64,000 nt of DNA from Sepioteuthis lessoniana (Eukaryota; Mollusca; Cephalopoda; Myopsida; Loliginidae). Shown one piece after another: positions 35,427-46,420 of the stretch (the stretch's first letter is position 1; each line of letters opens with the position of its first letter). Under the pieces are notes generated by a model. That model was not told the origin of the DNA, searched no databases, and saw nothing but the letters and a program-made list of their open reading frames with translations. The translations under genes were made by a program, and so were the position numbers. Location: assembly GCA_963585895.1 (NCBI GenBank), contig OY757912.1, positions 76,715,412 through 76,779,411 on the forward strand. Reading direction: 5' to 3'.

Positions 35427-35737
35427 TCTAAGTAAATAATTTGTCCCTATTTCTATTTTAAATCAGTGGAACAAGTTTAGGCTGATATTTGGTTTCAGTC
35501 AGGTGTTCATTCTGCCTGGCAGCACGTCCCCAGTGCACCGATATTATAAATCTTCTCGAAAAATTTTCATGTGACGTAAAGATACTATTTGTTTTATAAG
35601 ACGTTGGCCATACAATAGCATCAAGGCCACGCTGCTATTTCTTGAAACATGCAATATGTCTGGATACCTATTTACCCAAACCTTTGCCTCAGGCCGGATA
35701 TGACGCGTGGAAAATATTTGAGCGGATAAAAGATGGT

Positions 35738-35965
35738 TTGAATTCAAAGTTTTCCTTCTTCTGGACTTATTACCTTATTAAGTCTAAAGAACTAAGTCTG
35801 TCCTACTATTTACCCATTGCTGAATGAGGGAACAGATGGATTCATTACTTCATTAACGGCATTAGTATAAAGTGAAACGCCAAGAGCCTTGTTTATGGAT
35901 TGAACTCAGGTCACTGGTTCCATTTATGAGGATGACAATTGTTTCGCTAAGAGCGTTTCGAAAAA
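35738..35965 (-). repeat. SINE-B copy, reverse
   Basis: Minus strand: head, B-box region gagttcaatccataaac, body gcaatgggtaaatagtagga, and a decayed 3' end. Confidence 0.65.
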
Positions 35966-36164
35966 TAACAGGATAACGAGTCTTCCCAAAACTATATATC
36001 TGTTTATTGATTAACTTTAAGAGCATGTTAACCATTTAAATTTATCTTATTTCTAGAGGTCAGAGAAATGCGTTAAGTCTATATTCATATTTTCGTTTTT
36101 TTGTGTTGCTTTTTCTAAGAATTTTTTTGCTCATAAATAGGAATAATTTTTAAACTACTATTTG

Positions 36165-36385
36165 GCCCATAAATCGAACCCTAACCGATACTTGCACTCC
36201 GGTATCAAAGTGGACCTGGGATTAATGGCAATGACTGTGTTCTTTCCACTGCACAGATCTCCATAACTGTAGCCTCATAATCAGATGCTGTTTTTTTGTC
36301 ATACGAGTATATCACTTGTTTGGAGTCATTCCTCTGTAGGGAGTGTATTCTAAGCCTAACTGACTAGGCTAAATAATTTTTTGAT
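36165..36385 (-). repeat. Repeat F head, reverse
   Basis: ccggtatcaaagtggacctg, attaatggcaatgactgtgt, gtcattcctctgtagggagt, taactgactaggct in family order. Confidence 0.6.
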
Positions 36386-37607
36386 ATTTTGAAAGCTGGT
36401 TGAATTAATGTAGATCATATGCATAAAACACGCCACCTCTCACTTTCTAATTGTCTTCTTCGTTCGTTTCTGTCTTTGATTTTTGGATATTTTTGTCATT
36501 TTGTAAAATCTTTAGCATTCAGCACACTTGCATTCTTCTTATCTATCCAGTTATTTTGTCTTCCAATCTCTTTCTTCAAGACACAAATGAACGAGTCTTT
36601 CTCACTCTGTTTTTAGTTACAATCATTCGTTAAACCGTTTCTTTTTCTTTTATTTTTTCATCAATTTCTTTCTTTTCTTTCCTTTTTTTTAACACCATTT
36701 CACCCCCTGCACCGTTTCTATCTCTTTCTATTTTTGTCTTCGAATTAATTCCGATTCTCCCATTCTTTTGAAACCCCCAATGCCATTTTGTGGGAATCAG
36801 TTCGTGTTTGGGCAAAAGATATATTTGGCAACCACAAGCTTCTTATCCCTCATCAGTCCAGAAATTCTTGCCAAGTGAAAAAGAAGCGGAATGAAGAAAA
36901 TGGCTTCTCTCGGTTTTCTTCCTCTTCTTTTTTTTTTTTTTTTTTTTCTAATATGGATTTTATGAACGGTATTAACAGGCGATGTCTTATCTCACAAACA
37001 AAACGGAATATCACGTTACGGCTGTGAAAAGAAAAAGGGACAACAAATAAAAGTAATAGTAATAAATAAATAAAACAATGAAAATTTAACGTAGATTTAC
37101 TTATTGTTTCTTTTTGTTCGTTAAGTTTGTCTCTCAACAATTCCACATTGGCAAGAAGGTATAGTTCGGATCTTAATGGTTAGAAAAAAGTTCATATATT
37201 GAATAAGTATAAGGAGGTCTTTAGATCTAAACTTTCTCTCTCCTTTCTTTAAAAACCGGTTTTCTTTCTACGCTATTTTCCCAAATCAAACAAATCATTT
37301 TAGTAGACAGCACGGAACAAACAGAGGAGCCTTTACGTGCCAAAGAGTGTTGTAATTGACTACCTAATCTGAAATCCGAAACTCGTTCGTTTTAAATTTA
37401 TTTTCTACAAAAATAGTAGGAAATAAATAGAAAATCAGAACACGCCTTCTACTTAAAAAAACTCAAGATTCAGAAATAGCTTCAAATGAAGCATTTTTTA
37501 AACAACAAAGACTTCCGAAATTTTTCACGTGGCATACCGGTTTTTGAAAATCGTGATATCAGAGGTAAATTCATTGATATTTACTTTGTATACGCAGACT
37601 TTATAAC

Positions 37608-37638
<31 letters not shown>

Positions 37639-38015
37639 CCATCCAAGGAATATATTCTAAGAATTAGATTAAAAGGTAATAATCCAAGGATAATGTAGAC
37701 TATCCAGCAGAGTGCTCAATGCCAACGGCTATCGAATACATAAATAATTTAAGTTTAAATATATATTGAAACTCACGGGAAAAGCAATAACATTTTTTAT
37801 AAATCAGAAGAAAAACAATTCAATTTGGTAATTTTATTATGAATTTATTTCGGTTTACAATTTATATTGTGACTTCCTCAAATAGAAAAATGTTACATCT
37901 TTGAATAGAATCTAGACGCTTTCATTGCTTCCGGCGAAAAAAAAGAAATCAGAAATTAAATTGTATTTATATATTAGGGTTTATTATTATAAATGAGGAT
38001 CCTTTAGACATATGC

Positions 38016-38017
<2 letters not shown>
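36386..38017. other. Unassigned stretch
   Basis: Low-complexity T-rich and A-rich runs (T run at about 36929-36948; (TA)n at 37612-37637). No exon, family or RNA gene recognised. Confidence 0.5.

Positions 38018-38093
<76 letters not shown>
38018..38093. repeat. (TA)n(TG)n microsatellite
   Basis: TA to about 38041, then TG to 38093. Confidence 0.95.
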
Positions 38094-38099
<6 letters not shown>

Positions 38100-38247
38100 A
38101 CTTTCTTCTATTTATTGTTGGTTAAAACAGAAAAAAGTCAATATTTCAAAGTGAATAAATCCACTAATAGATTTGCATTTTTCTAGAATTATTTACTTTG
38201 TTCTTACATACGTGTATGTTTCCAGCTTGTTGCTTTCGTCAGAGAAA

Positions 38248-38318
38248 ATATGCTACACAAGGCAATATGAATTGGGCGCCCAATGAGACTCGAACTGTGT
38301 AAGTTTGTAAGTCAACTT
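38248..38318 (-). repeat. SINE-C fragment, reverse
   Basis: Contains gggcgcccaatgagactcga and 'gtgtaagtttgtaagtc'; both ends lost. Confidence 0.7.
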
Positions 38319-38460
38319 TTATCTTTTACAATTAATATAGTTTGTAGTATCTCACTATTTTTAGAACTCGGTAAATTCTTGAATTATAGTTAATTGTTTT
38401 GAAAAAGAATGCATAAACATTATTTTTGTTAATATCTAGTTATATTTCCACCGCAAAAAT

Positions 38461-38467
<7 letters not shown>

Positions 38468-38518
<51 letters not shown>
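38468..38518. repeat. (TA)n microsatellite
   Basis: Pure TA upstream of the LINE. Confidence 0.95.
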
Positions 38519-38521
<3 letters not shown>

Positions 38522-38530
38522 TTTTTGGCG

Positions 38531-39745
38531 ATGGAAATATATATCGACAACATACTTAGAAAAAACCAAAATGGCTTCCGAAGAAATAGATCTACGACCT
38601 CACAAATACTAACCATCCGCAGAATCCTTGAGGGTGTACGGGCAAAGAACCTACAAGCGACATTAATATTTGTCGACTTTACCAAGGCTTTCGACTCCAT
38701 TCACAGAGGAAAGATGGAACAAATCCTACTAGCGTACGGCATACCTAAAGAAACCGTAGCGGCAATAACGATTCTCTATAGAAACACTAAAGTAAAAGTA
38801 CGATCACCAGATGGAGACACAGAATACTTCGACATTGTAGCAGGAGTACTACAAGGGGACACGCTGGCTCCGTATCTCTTTATCATTTGTCTAGACTACG
38901 TACTTAGAACATCGATTGACAAAATCAAAGAGAATGGCTTCGAACTGACGAAGAAAAGAAGCAGAAGATATCCCGCAACAACAATTACCGACGCCGACTA
39001 CGCCGATGACATAGCGATACTGGCAAATACACCTGACCAAGCCGAAACACTTCTGCATAGCCTGGAACGAGCAGCAGCAAGCATAGGCCTCCATGTTAAT
39101 GCATACAAAACGGAATATATGTGCTATAACCAAACGGGGGACATCTCCACTCTAGAAGGAACCCCTCTTAAACTAGTAGACAAATTCACGTACCTAGGAA
39201 GCAGCGTCGAATCAACCGAAAAGGACATCGAAACGAGGTTAACGAAAGCATGGACAGCTATCAATAGGCTATCGACTATATGGAAATCAGACCTAACCGA
39301 TAAAATGAAACGCAGTTTCTTCCAGGCAGCGGTCACATCGATACTGCTATATGGATGCACTACATGGACGCTAACAAAACGGCTCGAGAAGAAACTAGAT
39401 GGCAATTACACAAGAATGCTGCGTGCAATCCTCAACAAGTCCTGGCAGCAACACCCCACAAGACACCAACTGTACGGCCACCTGCCCCCTATCACGAAAT
39501 CTATTCAAGTTAGGCGAACCAGACATGCAGGACATTGCTGGAGAAGCAGAGATGAACTCATAAGAGATGTACTCTTATGGATCCCCACACACGGCCGCGC
39601 AAAAGCAGGACGACCAGCACGAACGTACATTCAGCAGCTATGTGAGGATACAGGTTGTTGTCCTGAAGACCTACCTAGGGCGATGAACGATAGGGAGGAG
39701 TGGCGAGAGAGGGTCAGGGATATCCGTGCTGCCAGCACGATATGA
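38531..39745 (+). CDS. LINE-1w reverse transcriptase, 5'-truncated, open to the stop
   Basis: About 405 codons of a non-LTR reverse transcriptase open to a stop at 39743-39745. The 439-residue frame enters from the (TA)n upstream; real homology starts near residue 36. Visible motifs: 'NQNGFRRNRSTTSQ' (about 47-60), RT motif A 'FVDFTKAFDS' (82-91), motif B 'GVLQGDTLAPYLF' (140-152), catalytic 'YADD' (192-195), 'FTYLGSSV' (254-261), then a C-terminal region with 'SILLYGCTTWTLTKRL' and 'HAGHCWRSRDELIRD'. No endonuclease domain is present, so it cannot move alone. The stop is followed by (ATG)n (39744-39763) and (TA)n. Microsatellite-like 3' ends and motif style suggest an RTE-like clade, but this is not certain. 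At least seven other fragments lie in the window. Confidence 0.9.
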   Translation: MEIYIDNILRKNQNGFRRNRSTTSQILTIRRILEGVRAKNLQATLIFVDFTKAFDSIHRGKMEQILLAYGIPKETVAAITILYRNTKVKVRSPDGDTEYFDIVAGVLQGDTLAPYLFIICLDYVLRTSIDKIKENGFELTKKRSRRYPATTITDADYADDIAILANTPDQAETLLHSLERAAASIGLHVNAYKTEYMCYNQTGDISTLEGTPLKLVDKFTYLGSSVESTEKDIETRLTKAWTAINRLSTIWKSDLTDKMKRSFFQAAVTSILLYGCTTWTLTKRLEKKLDGNYTRMLRAILNKSWQQHPTRHQLYGHLPPITKSIQVRRTRHAGHCWRSRDELIRDVLLWIPTHGRAKAGRPARTYIQQLCEDTGCCPEDLPRAMNDREEWRERVRDIRAASTI

Positions 39746-39760
39746 TGATGATGATGATGA

Positions 39761-39763
<3 letters not shown>

Positions 39764-39810
<47 letters not shown>
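39764..39810. repeat. (TA)n microsatellite after the LINE 3' end
   Basis: Continues from the (ATG)n LINE terminus. Confidence 0.95.
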
Positions 39811-39813
<3 letters not shown>

Positions 39814-39933
39814 TGTTTAACGACATCTTCGAGAAGAAAATGTAGACTTTAAAAATGAGTTCATATTCGAATATTTAAATCGTTAAGTTTTAAAGATCAC
39901 GTTTCAAACAGTAAGCGAATCCAATCCTCTACA

Positions 39934-40023
<90 letters not shown>

Positions 40024-40678
40024 GTATGTATGTATGTTTGTATGTATGTATATCATCTCCTCCAAAAAGTTATATTTTAAATATAAGATCAGTGTGTGTG
40101 TGTGTGTGTTGGATTTGGGACATTGAAGTTGTTCAATGGAATTTTCTATGTAATTAGGTTCATCACTGAAAACTTTGGGGCACAAATTTTAAGGGTTCTC
40201 CCAGGGTATCCAGCGATATATGTTCCTGAATATTTTATTTTAAGAAAAGTTGATGGATGAATCAGTAAATTTCACTAAGATTCAATAACATATAGTCAAA
40301 AAGAAGTGTCAATGTGAGTGGAGTCACAGCTTTTATGTATGAGAATTCGGATGCTTTAACAAAAGTTCATAATTCATCGATCCCAGTTTTATATCAGTGG
40401 CTTTTCCGGAGAGAGATGGTGTATTTAAATATTGATAGCAGTTTTCATCTAGGTGTTCTCATTAACCCTATAAGAGGAGTTATGCAGCTTTTAGTAATGG
40501 TTTCTCTGCGTGGGTCATTATAGAAAGGAAGAAATATTTCGCCAATTAAAATCTGTTGTTAATTGTCAAAGCATGAGAAATCGTAATTTTACTATTTACT
40601 TTTAAGTTGATATTTCTTTCAATTATGTCTTTATAAATTATGTATTTACGTAGTTTTTACAAATATTTTTCACTCATG

Positions 40679-40683
<5 letters not shown>
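39811..40683. other. Mostly unassigned, with microsatellites
   Basis: (CA)n 39936-39962 and (TA)n 39969-40018, then nothing recognised. Confidence 0.5.
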
Positions 40684-40742
<59 letters not shown>

Positions 40743-40743
40743 G
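40684..40743. repeat. (TA)n(GA)n microsatellite
   Basis: TA then GAGAGA. Confidence 0.95.
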
Positions 40744-40924
40744 GGGTGGAGGTAAATTATGGAAAAAATCTGACTGTATAAAGAAAATATAAAAACAAAG
40801 TCACGCAAAAGGGATGGCTTTATTATAATGAAAAGTCAACGTTAAAACGTTTCGGTTTTAGAAAACCTTCATCAAAACTTTAAGACAAGGAAAAATATAG
40901 CTGGAAAATCATTGTTCTTGCAAA

Positions 40925-41000
40925 ATTTTAACATTCGTATGACAACCAGTCTAGGAGAAGGAAAACTTAAAACCTGCTAAACTCAGCTTAAAAAGACATA
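40925..41000 (+). repeat. SINE-B 3' fragment
   Basis: caaccagtctaggagaagga, aacctgctaaactcagctta. Followed by a (CATA)n run. Confidence 0.6.
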
Positions 41001-41029
41001 CATACATACATACATACATACATATGAAA

Positions 41030-41200
41030 TTTCTCTGTTTAATAACATTTTAAATTTTGTAGGTTACTTAATACCAAACACATCCTTGTACAAAAAATAG
41101 CATTCTTACTATTTGACAAATAGCTGGGAAGACAAAAGGATTTATACCTTTCCCAAGGTTGTAAGACAGATATGAACAGACTTAGATAGATAGATAGATT
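41030..41200 (-). repeat. SINE-A copy, reverse, interrupted
   Basis: Reverse tail (ttttgtaggttacttaatac), body (agctgggaagacaaaaggat, atacctttcccaaggt), then a (GATA)n run near 41184. Confidence 0.6.
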
Positions 41201-41310
41201 CAAACTCACTCAGATAAAATCATTTTGCTATCAAAGCAGACGGTTCTACAGGATCATAGTAAAATATGAGAAGCCAAAACCCAATGACTAAAGAAATAAA
41301 GTAAAAAATG

Positions 41311-41563
41311 TAAAGTTGGCGACTGTAGTCGATGGCGACAGAAAGCTCATTTTTCAATAGCTACTACACCGAGGTATAAGGGGGGCGCTACTCCTTTCCC
41401 AGGATTGCTCCACTTTACCCTTGATACGTACCTTATATTGCTGAGTGTTAAGCAAGAAGGTAACAAGTACCATTTTTAAAGTCTTTGGTATGACGTGACC
41501 TGGGATTGAACCCAGATCTCCCGGAACATTGACAAACACTCTACCCACTGGGCCTAGCCTAAT
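41311..41563 (-). repeat. SINE-E copy, reverse (arm of a palindrome)
   Basis: Outer end aaagttggcgactgtagtcg, body agctactacaccgaggtata, inner tRNA-like head (cctgggattgaacccagatc; ctctacccactgggcc). Its head touches the head of the next copy. Confidence 0.88.
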
Positions 41564-41795
41564 GAGTCGAGTGTTCGCCAATGGTCCGAGAGACCGGGAT
41601 TCAATCCCAGGTCAAGACTCAAAAAATGTTACTTGATACCGCCTTGCTTAACACTCAACATTATAAGGTAAGAATCAAGGGTAAAGTGTAACAATCCAGT
41701 GAATGGAGTAGTGCCCTCCCCTACACCCCGGTGTAGTAGCTATTGAACTTCCTTGTCACCTTCGACTAAGGTCTCTAACTTAACTTACTAACTTA
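41564..41795 (+). repeat. SINE-E copy, forward (arm of a palindrome)
   Basis: tRNA-like head (taatgagtcgagtgttcgcc; gggattcaatcccaggtc), body (gtaagaatcaagggtaaagt, ctacaccccggtgtagtagc), 3' end caccttcgactaaggtc. Confidence 0.88.
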
Positions 41796-41894
41796 CTTCA
41801 GACTACAGAAGTTTGATTTACAGAATACTACTCCCCTGAGATTCGACAACGTGGAACTCCGAGTCATGAGATTTATCCTGCTTTATTATTCTTT

Positions 41895-41980
41895 TTTATA
41901 CTACACCCCGGAGAAGTAGCTACTGAAAAGGGAACCTTCGGGTCACCCTCGACTATAGTCACCAACTTTACCAAAGAAAT
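41895..41980 (+). repeat. SINE-E 3' fragment
   Basis: actacaccccggagaagtag, gggtcaccctcgactatagt, 'caccaacttt'. Confidence 0.75.
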
Positions 41981-42536
41981 AGTGGAATCAATTATCAGTA
42001 GCAATTGTTACTCGTGAAAATAACGATAAAGTAAAACTGCTTCTTTTCACCTTTTTCGTATTTTTTTAGACTTCTTATGAAAATAAATATTCAATTTGCG
42101 TATCATTACGAGAAACAAGAAGTTAAAGGAGCAAAGAAAATCGATGTAAAACTCAAGTCTAATGAAAGGACATAAACTAAAGAAGTAATCGTCAATGTAT
42201 TTGTAAAATTTAGTCTTTCAATAATGGCAAAAGTTTCCAAAATTCATTATTTCTTTCGCGTCTTTGCGACAAATGTCTCATATATATTCAGAAAAACTGA
42301 AATGCAGAATATTTCAGCAAAATTCGAGATATGTGTTATTGATTCCTTAAAATATCAACAGAGAATCTCTCCCTCATGCCAACCAAAAGAAAAAAGAACA
42401 GTTAAAAAAAAAAAAAGATATTTAAACTTGATGCAAATATTGTGGAATAAATTACATTAAAATTCAGATGAATCACATGATACATACGGTATATTTCATC
42501 GTTACTCCTGAGATTTATAGAAGAATGGAGCTAATT

Positions 42537-42538
<2 letters not shown>
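41981..42538. other. Unassigned stretch
   Basis: Nothing recognised. Confidence 0.5.

Positions 42539-42599
<61 letters not shown>
42539..42599. repeat. (TA)n microsatellite
   Basis: Pure TA. Confidence 0.95.
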
Positions 42600-42602
<3 letters not shown>

Positions 42603-42689
42603 ACAACATACAAATATCTATAAAACAGTCAGCTAGAATCTAATTGTTTGGTTTTCAGATTTAAAAAACACCGTCATTATTCAACTAGT

Positions 42690-42890
42690 GACTGTAGAAT
42701 ACACCGAGTGAATCTCTATAGAAGGGTCAGACCTCCCCACAATGAGTGTAGTGATAGGACTCTATACTTTTTAATGGTGAGACTACAATCCTGGTGTTCT
42801 GGGGAATATGGTATACCCCTTTATTACCATTACTCCTATGTCCATTATGAACCGATTAGGTAGTACCTTTTAGGGTCTCATCGAATAGTT
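42690..42890 (+). repeat. Repeat F head
   Basis: actgtagaatacaccgagtg, gtgttctggggaatatggta, ctttattaccattactccta, diverged. Confidence 0.55.
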
Positions 42891-42894
42891 TGGC

Positions 42895-43334
42895 CTGGTA
42901 GTTGTTAGGGTTTTATGGTATATCCACCTTTGTAGGTTATTTAATGCCAAATCCATTTTCATAAAAATAATAAGTTCTATTTTAAACAATTCAGTTTAGC
43001 ATGAGTGCAGTTTAATTGCCAAAAACATTTCTATTCAAACCTATTCAGTTTAGTTCAACAATTATAATTCAACAAATTCCATTTAGCATAAGTATAGTTT
43101 TTGTTTACCCACAGTTAAATTTCAAAACGGTTCCATTTCAGATAATTCAATTTAGCGTAAGTACAGTTTGAAAGTCAAAAACAGTTCCATTTCAAACAAT
43201 TCAGTTTAGCATACAAAAACAGGCCCATTTCAAACAATTCAGATTAGCATAAGCAGTTTAAATATCGAAACAGTTCTATTTCAAGTAATTCAGTTTAGCA
43301 TAAGTACGCAGTTTAGTTCTATTTTAGTGGTACT
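42895..43334 (-). repeat. Repeat F tail plus minisatellite, reverse
   Basis: Reverse tail (ttgtaggttatttaatgcca) followed by at least six copies of the roughly 54-bp unit (caattcagtttagcataagt). The best-preserved array of this unit in the window. Confidence 0.8.
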
Positions 43335-43475
43335 ATTTAACCCAGAGATGGGAATTCATACCTTTCCCAAGGGTATTTGACCGTAAGTGAACGTAATAGC
43401 GCGACTGGAATTCGAACGCACGTTCTACGATTCTGCAGTCCTGCGCTTTAACTATTACACCCCCTGGACTAAATA
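43335..43475 (-). repeat. SINE-A copy, reverse, nested in repeat F
   Basis: Minus strand: gtgtaatagttaaagcgcag head, B-box region gcgttcgaattccagtcgcg, body aaaggtatgaattcccat. The tail is merged with the surrounding repeat. Confidence 0.75.
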
Positions 43476-43980
43476 GAACTATTTAACAATTTAACTGTGT
43501 GCACACGAAGGACTCGTTTTAAATTAAATTGTTAGTGTTATTTAGTGATGCATAAAACCATAGAACTGTTTGCAAATAAAATTGTTTATGTTAGATAGCA
43601 ATACTTGAAGCTATTTAACTATACGTGAACAAATGATTATTACTTAATAAGATCACTCCTGTTTGATAGGAATACTTGAAACCATTTAAATGTGTTCAAG
43701 AATTGAATTCTTGGTATTGCTTGGCACAACTTGGAACTATATGACTTGGTACGAATCCAGGAATAATGTTGAATTGAAGGATAAGCGTTAAATAGTAATA
43801 CTTGAAACCGTTTAATGGTATACAGATGAAATTACTTGAAAGCACTAATATGTACAAACATTAACCATGGGCAAACAAATGACTGATGTTTAATTAATTT
43901 GTAAGTGTTACATAGCAATATGTAAAACCACTTCATTGTATGCTAACAAATGATTAATATTAGAGCATTTATTAATGTTA
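43476..43980 (+). repeat. Repeat F minisatellite, about 75-bp units
   Basis: Degenerate units with 'cttgaaaccatttaa', 'gtgcaaacaaatgatta', 'gttagatagcaatact'. Broken at 43980 by the LTR element and apparently continued after 48700. Confidence 0.7.
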
Positions 43981-44787
43981 AAGTAAATACAAAAAAGGTA
44001 GTTTTTGAGCAACGCTCGTGGCAGACGGACGATAGCCATTTTACTCCGGGCTAAAGACAAAAACACTGAGACACGAAGAACTCCAAAATCCTTCAAGCCA
44101 GCATTAAAAACAGTACAAAGTCTATTAGCCCGTGAAAGAAGAGAAATTCTCCAGTGGAACCCCGTCAAAAAAATAAGATAAGTAACTTTGGGACATTTTT
44201 CCGTTACACCCAAATTTTGTTACCACTCTCTCTCTCAATTTGAAAAAGGATAAAAGCCAAGAAAAGACATTTATATTCATGGGCTATCCTATTATATATT
44301 TGTGACACTTTGAACATATATATATATATAACCGTAGTAAAGAACCTATGTATTTTCATTTTACCATGTGGTCTATGTTATTATTTCATGCTTTCCTTTC
44401 AGCTTCTATTCGCCTTACATTATCTTGCTTAGAACTGTCCTATTAATTCCTAAAGTATCACACGGGAAACCGGAGTTGCCGACTACAACAACAACATTAA
44501 TATTATTACAACTAAGACCTATAGGCCCGTATTCTTCTATTATCTAAGGGAAAGAAGTTTAGCGGCCTGGTGGGTGTGTGATAGTGTGAAACTTTGGACC
44601 CCTTTGCCAGCGGTGGCCAGTCTGGCCCTAAATTATTCCCTCATGTAATATGCCAGTTCTTATCTGCCTGAGAAAAGAACTCTGAACAGGACTTATTTCT
44701 GTAGGGGATCAAGTGCCAACCTGCCCCGTCTTCACACGTGCGAAAATAAAGTCCCATTTTGGGATTTTAGTCAAATTTGCCGTCACA
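43981..44787 (+). repeat. Left LTR copy of the Gmr1-like element
   Basis: Matches 47894-48700 base for base with about two differences and no length change. Contains 'gaacatatatatatata' and an AATAAAG signal (about 44746), and ends TTTGCCGTCACA. Confidence 0.93.
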
Positions 44788-44796
44788 GACTTAAAC

Positions 44797-44814
44797 TGGG
44801 GGCTCGTCCGGGAT
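44797..44814 (+). promoter_or_regulatory. Primer-binding site, tRNA-Pro type
   Basis: tgggggctcgtccgggat is the 18-nt complement of the tRNA-Pro 3' end, the same primer site used by murine leukaemia virus. It lies 9 nt after the LTR end. Confidence 0.93.
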
Positions 44815-44968
44815 GATTTATTATTATAAATAATATTTATTGCTAGTAGTCGTGTGACAATTCCTGCCGTCTAAACCTACCCTGGGAGACCGTGAAAGGA
44901 AAAAAAGGAATATTGTTGAAACAGTCAAATTACTTGTTGATATAACTGTTTGGAAAAATTAAAGAAAA

Positions 44969-46420
44969 ATGGACAAAATAGAAAACTTTTTAAAAGAACC
45001 CTCCATGGAAAAGTTGGAGAAGCTGAGAAAAAGCGAGATAATAAAAATTGGCGAGAAGCTTGAGTTAAATGTTGAAAATTCTATGAGGAAACATGAACTC
45101 GTTATAAAAATAGCAAGACACATGGTCGACGAAAATGTTTTCGAGGAAGCAGTATTAGAAGAGCTACCAACGGAAATGATAAGAATGACTCCAGAAGAAA
45201 TTGAACTGGAGAAAATTAAAATACAAGCACAAATGGAACTACAGAGAAATAAAATGGAACTGGAGAAAATAAAAATTCAGCAAGAAACAAGGCTGCGAGA
45301 GGTCGACTTGGCAATAAGAGGACGCAAAGAAAGCCATGACAGTTTCGAAGTAACGAAGCAAGCGAGGCTAGTCCCAAAATTTGAAGAAGCCAACGTGGAC
45401 GGATACTTCGCACATTTTGAGCGAACCGCGCTAAATCTTGGATGGCCGAAAGAATGCTGGTCGATGCTACTCCAAACTGTGCTGACAGGAAAAGCACAGA
45501 GTGCATATGCAACTCTGCCCACAGAAAATTGCGCCGACTATGATTTGGTGAAAGCAGCGGTTCTTAAAAGCTTCGAGTTGGTTCCAGAAGCTTATAGACA
45601 GAAATTCAGAACACAGAGAAAAACTGAAAACCAGTCTTATGTGGAATTTCTGAGAGAAAAGGAGAACGCGCTGGATAAGTGGTGTGACTCTAAGAGGATA
45701 GACGGAGATGCTGAGAAACTCCGGCAGCTAATATTAGCTGAAGAATTTTTAAACTGTGTGCCAGAAGAAGTCAGGGTTCACCTAAGTGAAAGAAAAACTG
45801 ACGTGACCTATGAAATGGCCGCACTAGCAGACGAATACATCCTCACACACCGAAAAACAAAGGAAAAACCGTACACGGGAAGTAAAGTGAAGTTTAAAGC
45901 TGAGTTAAGACCTAAGGAAGAAAATAGAAGGACCTTCCAAAGTAGCAGCAGAACAGTGGTCTGCTACAAATGCGGAAAGGCTGGTCACATAGCCATAAGG
46001 TGTCAGCTTGGAAAAGGTCCTGAAAGAAACCAGACCCAGCCGAGAAAACCTCAAGGAGCTGTAACAACACCTAGAGGGAACCAGTCCTATCGACCCTGGA
46101 CGAAAAAAGGGATAAGAGGCCCACATGGAGGGCCAGTGAAAGTCTCAATTTTACGAGATACCGGAGCATCTCAGTCGTTACTTCTACGAAGTAAATTACC
46201 TAAAGGGGTAATAGAAGCAACACGTGAGAATGTGATGATAGAGGGTATCGGCGGAAAGAGGGTAAAAATACCGCTGTGTAAAATAACCCTAAAGTCCCAG
46301 TGGAAAGATGGACCAATTAAAGTTGGAGTGGTAGACAAACTACCTATGAGAGGAATTTCCCTTATACTGGGAAATGAAGTAAAAACTAAAAAGTGTCACC
46401 CGAAAAGATGGCGAAAATAA
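44969..46420 (+). CDS. Gag-protease frame of the Gmr1-like element
   Basis: A 483-codon frame encoding the structural protein and start of protease. In order: an N-terminal helical part, a charged coiled coil (residues about 76-116, EKIKIQ repeats), a capsid-like region (about 125-200), a SCAN-like region (about 205-292, 'YRQKFRTQRKTENQSYVEFL' and 'LRQLILAEEFLNCVPEEVRV'), a CCHC zinc knuckle 'CYKCGKAGHIAIRC' (332-345), and a retropepsin-like active site 'RDTGAS' (396-401) with 'GIGG' (426-429) and 'ISLILGNE' (463-470). The vertebrate SCAN domain is known to descend from a Gmr1-like Gag. Fossil element; its frame overlaps the next one slightly. Confidence 0.88.
   Translation: MDKIENFLKEPSMEKLEKLRKSEIIKIGEKLELNVENSMRKHELVIKIARHMVDENVFEEAVLEELPTEMIRMTPEEIELEKIKIQAQMELQRNKMELEKIKIQQETRLREVDLAIRGRKESHDSFEVTKQARLVPKFEEANVDGYFAHFERTALNLGWPKECWSMLLQTVLTGKAQSAYATLPTENCADYDLVKAAVLKSFELVPEAYRQKFRTQRKTENQSYVEFLREKENALDKWCDSKRIDGDAEKLRQLILAEEFLNCVPEEVRVHLSERKTDVTYEMAALADEYILTHRKTKEKPYTGSKVKFKAELRPKEENRRTFQSSSRTVVCYKCGKAGHIAIRCQLGKGPERNQTQPRKPQGAVTTPRGNQSYRPWTKKGIRGPHGGPVKVSILRDTGASQSLLLRSKLPKGVIEATRENVMIEGIGGKRVKIPLCKITLKSQWKDGPIKVGVVDKLPMRGISLILGNEVKTKKCHPKRWRK

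Noticed and set aside
43908-44213. A protein repeated at 47887-48126
   Set aside because: Both frames lie antisense in the two LTR copies; the duplication is the LTR itself.
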